64,000 nucleotides of DNA from DASQFQ01 sp963802905 (GCA_963802905.1 CAWDKH010000020.1:44921-108920); one strand, 5' to 3'; numbered from the stretch's first letter, positions 17,361 to 25,381 are shown. Notes: generated by a model from the sequence alone, not told the origin. Program-made: numbers and translations.

Positions 17361-18458
17361 ATGGCCGACACGATCTCCTTCGCCCGCGGGGCACCGTCCC
17401 TGGACATCGTCGATCAGGAGGGCCTCAAGGAGGCCGCGCAGCGCGCGTTCACGAACGACCCCGGCGGCACGTTCGCGTACGGCACGAGCGTCGGCTACGT
17501 CCCGTTGCGCGAGTGGATCGCCGAGCAGCACAACGTTGAGGTCGACCAGGTCCTGGTCACCAACGGCTCGATGCAGGCCGACGCCTTCCTGTTCCAGCTG
17601 CTCGTCGGGCCCGGCGACGCGGTGATCGTGGAGTCGCCGACCTACGACCGCACGCTGCTGAACCTGCGCAACCGCGGCGCCGACGTGCGCATGGTCGAGC
17701 TCCAGACCGACGGGATCGACGTCGACGGCGTCGCGTCGCTGTTCGAGCACCCCGACTTCCGCCCCAAGCTCGCGCACATCATCCCCAACTTCCAGAACCC
17801 GGCCGGCTACACGCTGAGCGCCGAGAAGCGCGCGCGGCTGCTCTCGCTCGCCGCCGAGCACGACTTCACGCTGTTCGAGGACGACCCGTACGTCGCGATC
17901 CGCTTCGAGGGCGAGCCGCTGCCGACCATGCTCTCCCAGGACGAGGCCGGCAAGGTCGTCTACGCCTCGTCGTTCTCCAAGACCGTCTGCCCCGGCATCC
18001 GCGTCGGCTACCTGGTCGGCCCGCAGGCCGTGATCAAGCAGATCCAGGGGATCGCGACGAACACCTACATCTCGCCGAACATGGTCGCCCAGTCGATCGT
18101 CAACGAGTTCTGCCGCTCCGGCCGCATCGACTCGGCGATCGCGACGGTCAAGGACGCGCTGCGCGCCCGCAAGGACGCGCTGGTGACCGCGCTCGAGCGC
18201 GAGCTGCCCGAGGCGCGCTTCGCCGCGCCGCAGGGCGGCTACTTCATGTGGGTCGAGATGCCGGACGGCTTCGACGTCGCGGCGCTCGAAGGCGCGGCCA
18301 AGGAGCGCGGCGTCGTGTTCGTCAAGGGCACCGACTTCCTCATGGAGGGGGGCGAGAACACGCTGCGCCTCGCCTACTCCGGGGTTACGCCGGAGCAGAT
18401 CGACGAGGGCGTCACCCGCCTGGCGGACGCCGCGCGCTCGCTCGGCGTCGCCGCTTGA
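17361..18458 (+). CDS. PLP-dependent class I/II aminotransferase
   Basis: A 365-residue fold-type I aminotransferase without a DNA-binding domain. Features are TNGSMQADAFLFQLLVGPGD near residue 72, the PNFQNPAGYTLS cofactor region near 142, EDDPYVAIRF near 175 and the Schiff-base Lys in ASSFSKTVCPGIRVGYLVG near 207. The sequence is closest in style to the MocR-like/2-aminoadipate aminotransferase group. It is translationally coupled (TTGA) to the kynurenine formamidase gene. A role as kynurenine or tryptophan-related aminotransferase is therefore possible, but that is inference from context only. Confidence 0.85.
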   Translation: MADTISFARGAPSLDIVDQEGLKEAAQRAFTNDPGGTFAYGTSVGYVPLREWIAEQHNVEVDQVLVTNGSMQADAFLFQLLVGPGDAVIVESPTYDRTLLNLRNRGADVRMVELQTDGIDVDGVASLFEHPDFRPKLAHIIPNFQNPAGYTLSAEKRARLLSLAAEHDFTLFEDDPYVAIRFEGEPLPTMLSQDEAGKVVYASSFSKTVCPGIRVGYLVGPQAVIKQIQGIATNTYISPNMVAQSIVNEFCRSGRIDSAIATVKDALRARKDALVTALERELPEARFAAPQGGYFMWVEMPDGFDVAALEGAAKERGVVFVKGTDFLMEGGENTLRLAYSGVTPEQIDEGVTRLADAARSLGVAA

Positions 18459-19165
18459 GCTGCGAGCACCACGCCTACGGCGACAAGCGCTCGCAGTTCG
18501 GCGAGCTGTTCCTCCCGGCCGGTGACGGCCCGTTCCCGGTCGCCGTGGTCTTCCACGGCGGCTTCTGGAAGGCGCAGTACGGCCGCAAGCTGATGCACCC
18601 GCTGTGCCGCGACCTCGCCGCGCGCGGCTGGGCGGCCTGGAACCTCGAGTACCGGCGGATCGGGCGCCTCAGCGGCGGCGGCTGGCCGACCACGTTCGAG
18701 GACATGTCGGCCGGCATCGATCATCTGCACGAGGTCCAGGCACCGCTGGACCTCAGCCGCGTCGTGACGATCGGCCACTCGGCGGGCGGGCACCTCGCCG
18801 CGCTCGCCGCCACGCGCCCGTGGCCGCGGGTGCAGGTCACCGGCGTGGTCTCGCAGGCGGGCGTGCTCGACCTGCACCGCGCGTGGGAACTGCGGCTCTC
18901 CAACGGCATCGTGCGGCGCCTGCTGCGCGGCACGCCCGAGCAGCAGCCCGAGCGCTACGCGGCGGCGTCGCCCGCCGCGCGCCTCCCGCTCGACGTGCCG
19001 GCGTTGTTGACGCACGGCGGCAAGGACGACATCGTCCCGCCGGCGATGAGCGAGGCGTTCGCACAGGCGGCGGGCTGCGACCTCGTGATGCTGCCGGACG
19101 AGAACCACTACGGGCACCTCGATCCCGGGAACCCGCTCTGGAAGGCCGTCGTCGAATGGCTGTGA
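18455..19165 (+). CDS. kynB: Alpha/beta hydrolase, probable kynurenine formamidase
   Basis: A 236-residue alpha/beta-hydrolase with the HGGFW oxyanion motif near residue 30 that marks arylformamidases. The nucleophile elbow GHSAGGHLAAL is near 110, Asp is in GGKDDIVPP near 195 and the catalytic His is in DENHYGHLD near 218. Kynurenine formamidase removes formate from N-formylkynurenine. The next gene is kynureninase, which strongly supports the role. The symbol is by function; the fold is the eukaryote-type alpha/beta hydrolase rather than the classical KynB cyclase fold. TTG at 18455 overlaps the upstream stop (TTGA). Confidence 0.78.
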   Translation: MSCEHHAYGDKRSQFGELFLPAGDGPFPVAVVFHGGFWKAQYGRKLMHPLCRDLAARGWAAWNLEYRRIGRLSGGGWPTTFEDMSAGIDHLHEVQAPLDLSRVVTIGHSAGGHLAALAATRPWPRVQVTGVVSQAGVLDLHRAWELRLSNGIVRRLLRGTPEQQPERYAAASPAARLPLDVPALLTHGGKDDIVPPAMSEAFAQAAGCDLVMLPDENHYGHLDPGNPLWKAVVEWL

Positions 19166-20367
19166 CCCGCGACGAGGCAGTCGCGCTCGACGAAGCGGAT
19201 CCCCTCCGCGGCTTCCGAGACCGCTTCGTCGATGACGATCCGTCCCGGATCTACCTCGACGGGAACTCGCTCGGCCGGCTCCCGCTCGCCACCCGCGACC
19301 GGCTCGCCGCGGTCGTCGACCAGTGGGGCGCGGAGCTCGTCTCCGGCTGGCACGACTGGATCGACGTCCCCGCCCGCGTCGGCGACCTGCTCGCCGAGCA
19401 CGTCCTCGGCGCCCGCGCCGGCGAGGTGATCGTCGGCGACTCGACCACGGTCAACCTCTACAAGCTCTGCGCCGCCGTGCTCGAGACCCGCGAGGGCGCG
19501 ATCGTCACCGACCGCGGCAACTTCCCGACCGACCGCTACGTGCTCGAGGGACTCGCCGCCCGCAGCGGCCGCGAGCTGCACCTCACCGACACGCCCGAGG
19601 CCGCCGTCGACGTGCCCGGCGCCGCGCTCGTCGTGCTCTCCCACGTCGGCTACCACTCGGGCGCGATCGCCGACATGGCGGCGCTCACCGCGGCCACCGA
19701 CGCCGATGTCGTGTGGGACCTCTCGCACTCGGCCGGCGCGATCCCCGTCGAGCTCGCGGCAAGCGGCGTCGAGCTCGCCGTCGGCTGCACGTACAAGTAC
19801 CTCAACGGCGGCCCCGGCGCGCCCGCCTACCTCTACGTGGCGACCGCGCGCCAGCCGGAGCTGCGCTCGCCGATCTGGGGCTGGTTCGGCCAGCGCGACC
19901 AGTTCGCGATGGAGCGCGACTACGACCCGGTCGACGGGATCGGGCGCTTCCAGGCCGGCACGCCGCCGATCCTCGCGCTCGCCGCGGTCGAGGAGGGCGT
20001 CAAGCTCACCGCCGAGGCCGGCCTGGCCGCGATCCGCGCGAAGTCGATCAGCCTTACCGAGCTGATCGTCGCGCACCACGACGCCTGGCTGGCGCCGCTC
20101 GGCTTCAGCCTCGGCTCACCGCGCGACCCGGAGGTCCGCGGCTCGCACGTCGCGGTCCAGCACCCCGACGCCTGGCCGATCTGCCGCGCCCTGATCGAGC
20201 GCGCGCACGTCGTCCCCGACTTCCGCGGCCCCGACGCGATCCGCCTCGGCGTCGCCCCGCTTTACACCAGCCACGCCGACGTCTGGGACGCGCTGGACCG
20301 CCTGCGCGACCTCGTCGAAAGAGGCGAGCACAAGCTCATGGATGCCGCGCCGGGGAGAGTGACCTGA
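19156..20367 (+). CDS. kynU: Kynureninase
   Basis: A 403-residue PLP enzyme matching kynureninase. It has YLDGNSLGRLP near residue 33, the phosphate-binding DSTTVNLYK near 95, TDRGNFPTDRYVLEGL near 118 and WDLSHSAGAIPV near 190. The cofactor Lys is in GCTYKYLNGGPGAPA near 215. It cleaves kynurenine to anthranilate and alanine. The start overlaps the formamidase gene by 10 bp, and its stop overlaps the monooxygenase ATG (ATGA-type), so the order formamidase - kynureninase - monooxygenase is one coupled unit. No tryptophan or indoleamine dioxygenase is in the window. Confidence 0.92.
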   Translation: MAVTRDEAVALDEADPLRGFRDRFVDDDPSRIYLDGNSLGRLPLATRDRLAAVVDQWGAELVSGWHDWIDVPARVGDLLAEHVLGARAGEVIVGDSTTVNLYKLCAAVLETREGAIVTDRGNFPTDRYVLEGLAARSGRELHLTDTPEAAVDVPGAALVVLSHVGYHSGAIADMAALTAATDADVVWDLSHSAGAIPVELAASGVELAVGCTYKYLNGGPGAPAYLYVATARQPELRSPIWGWFGQRDQFAMERDYDPVDGIGRFQAGTPPILALAAVEEGVKLTAEAGLAAIRAKSISLTELIVAHHDAWLAPLGFSLGSPRDPEVRGSHVAVQHPDAWPICRALIERAHVVPDFRGPDAIRLGVAPLYTSHADVWDALDRLRDLVERGEHKLMDAAPGRVT

Positions 20368-21872
20368 TGCATGCAGTCGTCATCGCCGGTGGAGGCCCGA
20401 CGGGACTGATGTTGGCGGGCGAGTTGGCGTTGGCGGGCGTCGACGTCGCCATCGTCGAGCGGCGCGCCGGCCAGGAGCTCGCCGGCTCGCGCGCGGGCGG
20501 TCTGCACGCCCGCACCATCGAGGCGCTCGACCAACGCGGAATCGCCGATCGGTTCCTCTCGGAGGGGCAGGTGGCACAGGCCGTGGGGTTTGCCGGCGGC
20601 ACGTTGGACCTCAGCGACTTTCCCACCCGGCACCCCTACACGCTCGGGCTGTGGCAGAACCACATCGAGCGCATCCTGGCCGGGTGGGTCGGCGAGCTGC
20701 CGGTGACGATCCATCGCGGACGCGAGGTGACGGGGTTCGCGCAGGACGACACCGGCGTCGACGTCGAGCTGTCCGACGGCGAGTCGCTCCGGGCGGAGTA
20801 TCTCGTCGGGTGCGACGGCGGACGCAGCCTGATCCGGAAGCTCGCCGGCATCGAGTTCCCCGGGTGGGATCCGACGCTGAGCAGCCTGATCGCCGAGGCC
20901 GAGATGGCCGAGCAGCCGGAGCTGGGCGTCCGCCACGACGCCGTCGGCACCCATGCCATCGGCAGGGTGGAGTACGAGATCCGCGACGGCCAGGTGGTCT
21001 TCGCGGATGAGGGGCCGGTGCGGGTCATGGTGACCGAACAGGACGCCGGAGCGACGAGCGAACCCACCCTGCGTGATCTCAGCGACGGGCTCATCGCCGT
21101 CTACGGGACCGATTACGGGATCCACAGCCCCACCTCCATCTCCAGGTTCACCGACACGACCCGGCAGGCCGCGGCCTACCGCGACCGACGGGTCCTGCTG
21201 GCCGGCGACGCCGCCCACGTGCATGCCCCGGACGGTGGACAGGGCCTCAACACGGGTGTGCAGGATGCGGTGAACCTGGGCTGGAAGCTGGCCCAGGTGG
21301 TGAACGGGACGTCGCCGGAGAGCGTGCTCGACACCTACCACGCCGAGCGCCATCCGGTCGGAGCCCGAGTGCTGCAGAACACGATGGCCCAGGTCGCGCT
21401 CCGCCGCCAGGACGCCCGCACGAACGCCTTGCGCGACACCGTGGCGGAGCTGGTGCGCATGGACGAGCCGCGCAAGCAGCTGGCCGGGATGTTCTCCGCT
21501 CTGGACATCCACTACGACCTCGGCGAGGGACACCCGCTGCTCGGACGCCGGATGCCCGACCTCGACCTGGTCACCGCCGACGGCCCGCTGCGCGTCTTCG
21601 CCCTGCTGCACGACGCCCGGCCGGTGCTGCTCAACCTCGGTGAGCCCGGCGGCATCGACATCACGCCCTGGGCCGATCGGGTTCAGTCGATCGACGCGAA
21701 GTACGAAGGTGCGTGGGAGCTGCCGGTCCTCGGCGAGGTCACTGCCCCCGCGGCGGTCCTGATCCGGCCCGACGGATACGTGGCCTGGGTGGGAGACGAA
21801 ACCCAGGTGGGGCTCGCCGACGCCCTGACGACCTGGTTCGGACCGCCTAGGCCGTCTCAGGCTCGAGGATGA
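20367..21872 (+). CDS. FAD-dependent aromatic hydroxylase (PHBH/TfdB-type)
   Basis: A 501-residue class A flavoprotein monooxygenase. The FAD dinucleotide motif is VIAGGGPTGLMLAGELALAG near residue 4, LVGCDGGRSLIRK near 150 is the conserved DG motif, and GDAAHVHAPDGGQGLNTGVQDA near 280 is the FAD ribityl site. A thioredoxin-like C-terminal domain, normal for the phenol hydroxylase subgroup, covers the last 130 residues. Its position after kynureninase suggests hydroxylation of anthranilate, kynurenine or a related aromatic, but residues do not identify the substrate. Third codon positions look less GC-biased than in its neighbours, which may indicate recent acquisition. Confidence 0.88.
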   Translation: MHAVVIAGGGPTGLMLAGELALAGVDVAIVERRAGQELAGSRAGGLHARTIEALDQRGIADRFLSEGQVAQAVGFAGGTLDLSDFPTRHPYTLGLWQNHIERILAGWVGELPVTIHRGREVTGFAQDDTGVDVELSDGESLRAEYLVGCDGGRSLIRKLAGIEFPGWDPTLSSLIAEAEMAEQPELGVRHDAVGTHAIGRVEYEIRDGQVVFADEGPVRVMVTEQDAGATSEPTLRDLSDGLIAVYGTDYGIHSPTSISRFTDTTRQAAAYRDRRVLLAGDAAHVHAPDGGQGLNTGVQDAVNLGWKLAQVVNGTSPESVLDTYHAERHPVGARVLQNTMAQVALRRQDARTNALRDTVAELVRMDEPRKQLAGMFSALDIHYDLGEGHPLLGRRMPDLDLVTADGPLRVFALLHDARPVLLNLGEPGGIDITPWADRVQSIDAKYEGAWELPVLGEVTAPAAVLIRPDGYVAWVGDETQVGLADALTTWFGPPRPSQARG

Positions 21873-22203
21873 ACGTCTCCATCGCGACGCCGCCCGTCTC
21901 GGTGTCGATCGCGCTCAGGAACGACCGGACCTTGCGCCCCGTGAGCCGCTCCACCGGCTCGACGAAGTGGGGCCGCGAGGCGTACTGGAAGAACATCCGC
22001 ATGTCGCGCACGCGCTGGTGCTCGCCCATCGTGATCAGCCTGCGCTCGACCGGCGTCAGCGTGTCCTCGAGCACGGTGATGAGCACGTCCGAGCCGGCCC
22101 ACTGCGTCCGCGCCTTCGTGGGGCCGCGGCCGAACTGGTCCTTGTAGACGCGCACCATCTCGCGCGAGACGTCCGCGAGCACGCTGTGCTGCCCTTCCTC
22201 CAT
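21847..22203 (-). CDS. MpsC/DUF2294 family protein (copy 1)
   Basis: A 118-residue protein from ATG 22203. It has 'VSREMVRVYKDQFGRGPTKARTQWAGSDVLITVLEDTLTPVERRL', then 'RVRDMRMFFQYASRPHFVEPVERLTGRKVRSFLSAIDTETGG' and 'FILEP'. This is the DUF2294 domain, now named MpsC (Na-translocating system protein), in its standard full length. Its biochemical role is unclear. Two diverged paralogues lie within 1.6 kb. Its end overlaps the convergent monooxygenase gene by 26 bp. Confidence 0.85.
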   Translation of the reverse strand: MEEGQHSVLADVSREMVRVYKDQFGRGPTKARTQWAGSDVLITVLEDTLTPVERRLITMGEHQRVRDMRMFFQYASRPHFVEPVERLTGRKVRSFLSAIDTETGGVAMETFILEPETA

Positions 22204-22512
22204 CCGAGCCCTTTCGCCGCAGTGGTCGTCTTGCGACCGACCGCGGCTGGCGGTCACCCGGCTCCGCGCCCCCCGTCGCTCCACCCGCCGCGTGCGGCAG
22301 GAGAGGATGAGTTGCGCTGCGCCTCGGGGTGACCTGGACCGGGCTGACCTGCCGGCTCAGCCTACCCACCCCAGGGGGTGAAAAGACCTGACGCAGGGCG
22401 CCGCCGGTGATACCGTCGGCGCAGAGGGCAAGGCGAAGGGGTCGCGGCCCATGGGCCGCGGCAGCGTCACCTGACTTCTGGACGCTTCCACCCCCCGATC
22501 GGGAGCCCAGCC
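22204..22512. other. Intergenic region between MpsC-1 and the STAS gene
   Basis: About 310 bp with no convincing gene. It holds CACCCCAGGGGGTG near 22366, a short inverted repeat, and a perfect 18-bp palindrome at 22443-22460. No TANNNT box sits directly before the ATG at 22513, so the STAS gene probably has an untranslated leader. Nothing else recognisable was seen. Confidence 0.4.
22443..22460. promoter_or_regulatory. Perfect 18-bp palindrome CGCGGCCCATGGGCCGCG
   Basis: The sequence is its own reverse complement over 18 bases and lies 52 bp before the STAS gene start, in the presumed leader. It could be an operator or an RNA hairpin; no family-specific binding motif is recognised. Confidence 0.3.
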
Positions 22513-22921
22513 ATGACCCGTTCCCCCCGCCGTAGCCGCCGCCGGCCGATCGTCGAACGCCGCGCCCGAGTCCGCGTGCAGCCGATTCGCGAGCCCGTCC
22601 GCGTCAAGGTCGAGCATCGCGCGACAGCCGTGCTGTTGCGTGTCTCCGGCGACTTCGACCTCTGCGCCGTCGATCACGTCGAGCGGATGTTCGATCAGGC
22701 GGTCGACGCCTCGCACCGACCGCGTCGTGTTCGACCTGCGCGGTGTCACCTTCCTCGACGTCTGCGGGCTCACAGCGCTGCTCAGGGCCAACGCCCGAGC
22801 CCGCAGCGAGTCGTTCGCCCTCGGCGTGGTCCCGCCCCCGGGCCCGAGCGCGCGCATCTTCACGGCGATCGACGCGGGCGGCGAGCTCGTCCTGCTGGAC
22901 GATCTGCCACGCGCCGGCTGA
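22513..22921 (+). CDS. STAS-domain anti-sigma factor antagonist, frameshifted
   Basis: An Arg-rich N terminus is followed by a STAS domain: 'ATAVLLRVSGDFDLCAVDHVERMFDQAVD' in the first frame. In the next frame it continues 'RVVFDLRGVTFLDVCGLTALLRANARARS', ending 'GGELVLLDDLPRAG'. The LRGVTFLDVCGL segment is the normal phosphorylation loop of SpoIIAA/RsbV proteins, but Cys stands where the phosphorylated Ser usually is. The frame changes near 22715 by one extra base. It would act in a partner switch with the RsbW-like kinase at 24257. Confidence 0.75.
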
Positions 22922-22927
22922 TGAGCC

Positions 22928-23320
22928 CTAGTGGACGAAGTCGTTCGGCGCGAGGACGAAGACCTCGCAGATCATGTCGGGGTCCTGCTGGTTCCCCGAC
23001 ATGAAGCCGATGACCTTGCGGCCGGTGGCACCCTCGACGACCGCCTCGAAACGGTCCCGCATGACGTCCTGGAAGACCATCCGCTGGCGGATCACATCTT
23101 CGCCGTGGCCGCCCTCGAACAGGGTCTGCTCGACGCGCGTGAAGCCGCCCCGCAGCAGGCACACCACGAGGTCGTCGCTCACGTAGGTCTTGGTCCGCTC
23201 GGGCCCGCGGCCGTAGTACTCCTTGAGCAGCGCGACGAGGCCATCCGAGATCGCGGTCCGGACGTCGCCCGTGGCGTCATCGAACTGGAGGTCTCCGGGC
23301 TGTGACGGGGGAGTCGACAC
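22928..23320 (-). CDS. MpsC/DUF2294 family protein (copy 2)
   Basis: A 130-residue DUF2294 protein: 'ISDGLVALLKEYYGRGPERTKTYVSDDLVVCLLRGGFTRVEQTLF', 'VIRQRMVFQDVMRDRFEAVVEGATGRKVIGFMSGNQQDPDMICEVFVLAP'. The conserved YYGRGPE.TKTY and TGRKVIGFMSG blocks match copy 1 and copy 3, with clear divergence elsewhere. It is divergently transcribed from copy 3, with a 9-bp inverted repeat between the two starts. Molecular role unknown. Confidence 0.82.
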   Translation of the reverse strand: MSTPPSQPGDLQFDDATGDVRTAISDGLVALLKEYYGRGPERTKTYVSDDLVVCLLRGGFTRVEQTLFEGGHGEDVIRQRMVFQDVMRDRFEAVVEGATGRKVIGFMSGNQQDPDMICEVFVLAPNDFVH

Positions 23321-23350
23321 GTATCGAACTCTACGCCTGCCCGGTAGGCT

Positions 23351-23380
23351 GGGTGAAGTTCCGCGTCCGGTACTTCACCC
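23351..23380. promoter_or_regulatory. Inverted repeat GGGTGAAGT-N12-ACTTCACCC
   Basis: Perfect 9-bp arms at 23351-23359 and 23372-23380 separated by 12 bp lie midway between the divergent starts of two MpsC paralogues. The size suits a dimeric regulator, so it is a candidate shared operator. The regulator is not identifiable. Confidence 0.45.
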
Positions 23381-23432
23381 GTCTTCTGCCTCGCGCGGCC
23401 GGTCCCGAGGACGGACGGAGAGGCGGTTCGCC

Positions 23433-23795
23433 GTGGGCGAACGCACAGAGGACGTCCCGCTCGGCGACGAGACCCTCATCGCCGTGAACGACGCGATGAT
23501 CGCGCTGCACGAGCGCTACCACGGGCGCGTGCCCATCACCGCCCGGACCACGATGCTCGGCGACGACTTACTCGCCTGTCTGATGGGCGACGTCTACACG
23601 GACGTCGAGAAGACGATGATCGAACTCCAGCGCCAAGCGACGGTGGCCGAGACGCGGAGCGCGTTCCAGCACGCGATGGAGCACCGGTTCATCGCGGCGG
23701 TCGAGCGGATCACGACTCGTAAGGTGGCGCGATTCATCTCGACCACCCACGTGGGGCCCGACCTCGAGCTGGAGCTCTTCGTGCTCGAGAACTGA
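23433..23795 (+). CDS. MpsC/DUF2294 family protein (copy 3)
   Basis: A 120-residue DUF2294 protein from GTG 23433, which follows a GGAGAGG ribosome-binding site by 8 nt. It has 'VNDAMIALHERYHGRVPITARTTMLGDDLLACLMGDVYTDVEKTM', 'ETRSAFQHAMEHRFIAAVERITTRKVARFISTTHVGPDLELELFVLEN'. The domain is complete, but the usual GRGP loop is GRVP here. A longer in-frame start at 23223 would run back through the promoter region and is rejected. It leads into the STAS and kinase genes downstream. Confidence 0.8.
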   Translation: MGERTEDVPLGDETLIAVNDAMIALHERYHGRVPITARTTMLGDDLLACLMGDVYTDVEKTMIELQRQATVAETRSAFQHAMEHRFIAAVERITTRKVARFISTTHVGPDLELELFVLEN

Positions 23796-23888
23796 CGTCG
23801 TCTGCGAGACTGAGGCTGCGTCTTCGGGTTCTCCGCTTCTCCTCCCTCATTCGCGCCGTCACTGGAGAGAAGCTGGAAAGAGGGGCCC

Positions 23889-24269
23889 GTGCCCGAAACA
23901 GACGCCGCCAGCGCCGACTACCTCGAGGTCGAAGCGCGCACGCACCGCCGTACCGCGCTGGTCGCTCTCCGGGGCGAGCTCGACCTCGTCACGGTCTCGA
24001 AGGTCGCCGAAGTGATCCAAGAGCTCCGGCCCGAGGCGAGCGGCGTGCGCCACATCGTGCTGGACCTGCGCGGCCTGACCTTCATGGACGTGCCCGCGCT
24101 CCGTGAGCTGATCCGGCAGAACGAGTACGCCCGCAGCAACCGGCACAACCTCGCGGTGATCCGCGGCACCGCCCCGATCGACAAGCTCCTGTCGCTGACC
24201 GGCGTGGAGGAGATGCTCGTGCTGGTCGACGACCCCGAAGACCTCGCCCCGCCGACGTGGACCGCGTAG
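23889..24269 (+). CDS. STAS-domain anti-sigma factor antagonist
   Basis: A 126-residue STAS protein (SpoIIAA/RsbV type): 'RRTALVALRGELDLVTVSKVAEVIQEL', then 'IVLDLRGLTFMDVPALRELIRQNEYARS' and 'IDKLLSLTGVEEMLVLVDDPED'. In the loop where RsbV proteins carry the phosphorylated Ser/Thr (DSSG), this protein has MDVPA, so the phosphoacceptor appears to be missing. It may be constitutively active or act as a scaffold. The GTG start at 23889 follows an AAAGAGG ribosome-binding site. Its end overlaps the kinase gene by 13 bp, so the pair is coupled. Confidence 0.85.
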   Translation: MPETDAASADYLEVEARTHRRTALVALRGELDLVTVSKVAEVIQELRPEASGVRHIVLDLRGLTFMDVPALRELIRQNEYARSNRHNLAVIRGTAPIDKLLSLTGVEEMLVLVDDPEDLAPPTWTA

Positions 24270-24655
24270 ACGACAGCCAGGTCTACGCGAGCACGCTCCC
24301 GGCCGAGGCGCGGAACGTCGGCACGCTCCGGCGCGGGCTGAGCCGCGCGCTCCAGCCGCTGAACATCAGCGTGGAGCGATCCGCCGACATCGTGCTCGTG
24401 GTCAGCGAGGCGCTCAGCAACGCGACCGTGCACGCGTACGTCGGGATGCCGCTCGGGCCGGTGGCGCTCGTCGCCGCGCTGTCCAACGGAAGCCTCCGGG
24501 TGACCGTCACCGACGAGGGGCGCGGGATGCTCCCCCGTACCGACAGCCCCGGACTGGGCCTCGGTCTCGGCCTCATCGCCCGCCTGACCGACGAGCTCGA
24601 GATCTCGAGCCCCGGCGGCCGCGGGACCGAGATCTGCGTCAGCTTCGCGCTCTAG
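24257..24655 (+). CDS. Anti-sigma factor serine kinase (RsbW-like HATPase)
   Basis: A 132-residue ATPase of the SpoIIAB/RsbW family. It has 'PAEARNVGTLRRGLSRAL' near the N terminus, the N-box 'IVLVVSEALSNATVHAY' near residues 48-64, the G1 box VTDEGRGML near 92, and 'GLGLGLGLIARLTDELEISSPGGRGTEICVSFAL'. Such proteins bind and inhibit a sigma factor and phosphorylate the STAS antagonist. The GTG start lies inside the STAS gene. Its end overlaps the convergent DtxR gene by 4 bp. The sigma factor it controls is not in the window. Confidence 0.88.
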   Translation: MDRVDDSQVYASTLPAEARNVGTLRRGLSRALQPLNISVERSADIVLVVSEALSNATVHAYVGMPLGPVALVAALSNGSLRVTVTDEGRGMLPRTDSPGLGLGLGLIARLTDELEISSPGGRGTEICVSFAL

Positions 24656-25368
24656 CGGCCGTAGCGGTCTTTGGAGATCACGAGCTGCTCGGGCAGCGCG
24701 ACGCGGGGTGGGGGCGAGGGATCCGCCACCACCGACACCGTCTCCGCCACCGAGGTCGTGAGCGCGATCTTCTTGCCGCCGAGCTCGATCGTGATCTCTT
24801 CGTCGCCCGGCGCCACGAACGTGCCCTCGAGCTCCGGCTCGACACCGCGATCGTGGAGGTAGTGCAGCAGCTCCTCGGCCTCGTTCTCGAAGCGCAGGAT
24901 CCGGATCGACGCGCCAGGCTCGCAGTCGGCGAGCGGCACGCCGTCGATGCGGCTACCGGTGTTGATCGGGTGGCCGTGCGGACACGTCTTGGCGTCGCCG
25001 ATTGCGGCGAACATACGCTCCTCGAGTACGGGCGACATCGCGTGCTCGATGCGCTCCGCCTCCTCATGTACCTCGTCCCACGGGATCCCGAGCACGTCGG
25101 TGAGGAAGCGCTCGATCATCCGGTGGCGGCTCACGATGTGCTCGGCGTGCTCGCGGCCGGACTCGGTGAAGGACAGCGAGCGGTCGGTCCCGCGCGTGAC
25201 GTAGCCGTCACGCTCAAGCCGCCCGATCATCTCGTGGACGGTCGGCGCGGAAAGCTGCATAGCCCGGGCGATGTTGGCGCCGGTCATCGGCAACCCCGCC
25301 TCGTAGAGCCAGAAGATGGTCTCGAGGTACTCCTGCTCGGCGACGGTGGCCTGGCCCTCAGTGCTCAT
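24652..25368 (-). CDS. DtxR/IdeR-family metal-dependent repressor
   Basis: A 238-residue regulator with three parts. The N-terminal winged helix (residues 1-70) contains 'EYLETIFWLYEAGLPMTGANIARAMQLSAPTVHEMIGRLERDGYV'. The metal-binding dimerisation domain (70-145) has HIVSRHRMIERFL, EVHEEAERIEHAMS and CPHGHPI. The C-terminal FeoA/SH3-like domain starts near 155. It should repress iron- or manganese-regulated genes when Fe2+ or Mn2+ is bound. It resembles IdeR more than the shorter MntR because of the SH3 domain. A TAGGAT box lies 7 nt before its ATG. Confidence 0.92.
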   Translation of the reverse strand: MSTEGQATVAEQEYLETIFWLYEAGLPMTGANIARAMQLSAPTVHEMIGRLERDGYVTRGTDRSLSFTESGREHAEHIVSRHRMIERFLTDVLGIPWDEVHEEAERIEHAMSPVLEERMFAAIGDAKTCPHGHPINTGSRIDGVPLADCEPGASIRILRFENEAEELLHYLHDRGVEPELEGTFVAPGDEEITIELGGKKIALTTSVAETVSVVADPSPPPRVALPEQLVISKDRYGR

Positions 25369-25375
25369 GCACTCG

Positions 25376-25381
25376 ATCCTA
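25376..25381 (-). promoter_or_regulatory. -10 box TAGGAT for the DtxR gene, leaderless spacing
   Basis: On the minus strand TAGGAT ends 7 nt before the ATG at 25368. Its TAG is also the stop codon of the upstream LysR gene. Confidence 0.45.

Noticed and set aside
14657..17407. Long minus-strand open frame of over 900 codons opposite sucCD and the delta-60 gene.
   Set aside because: It is Arg/Ser/Pro-rich, lacks any domain, and lies antisense to genes with clear families; it is a product of high GC.
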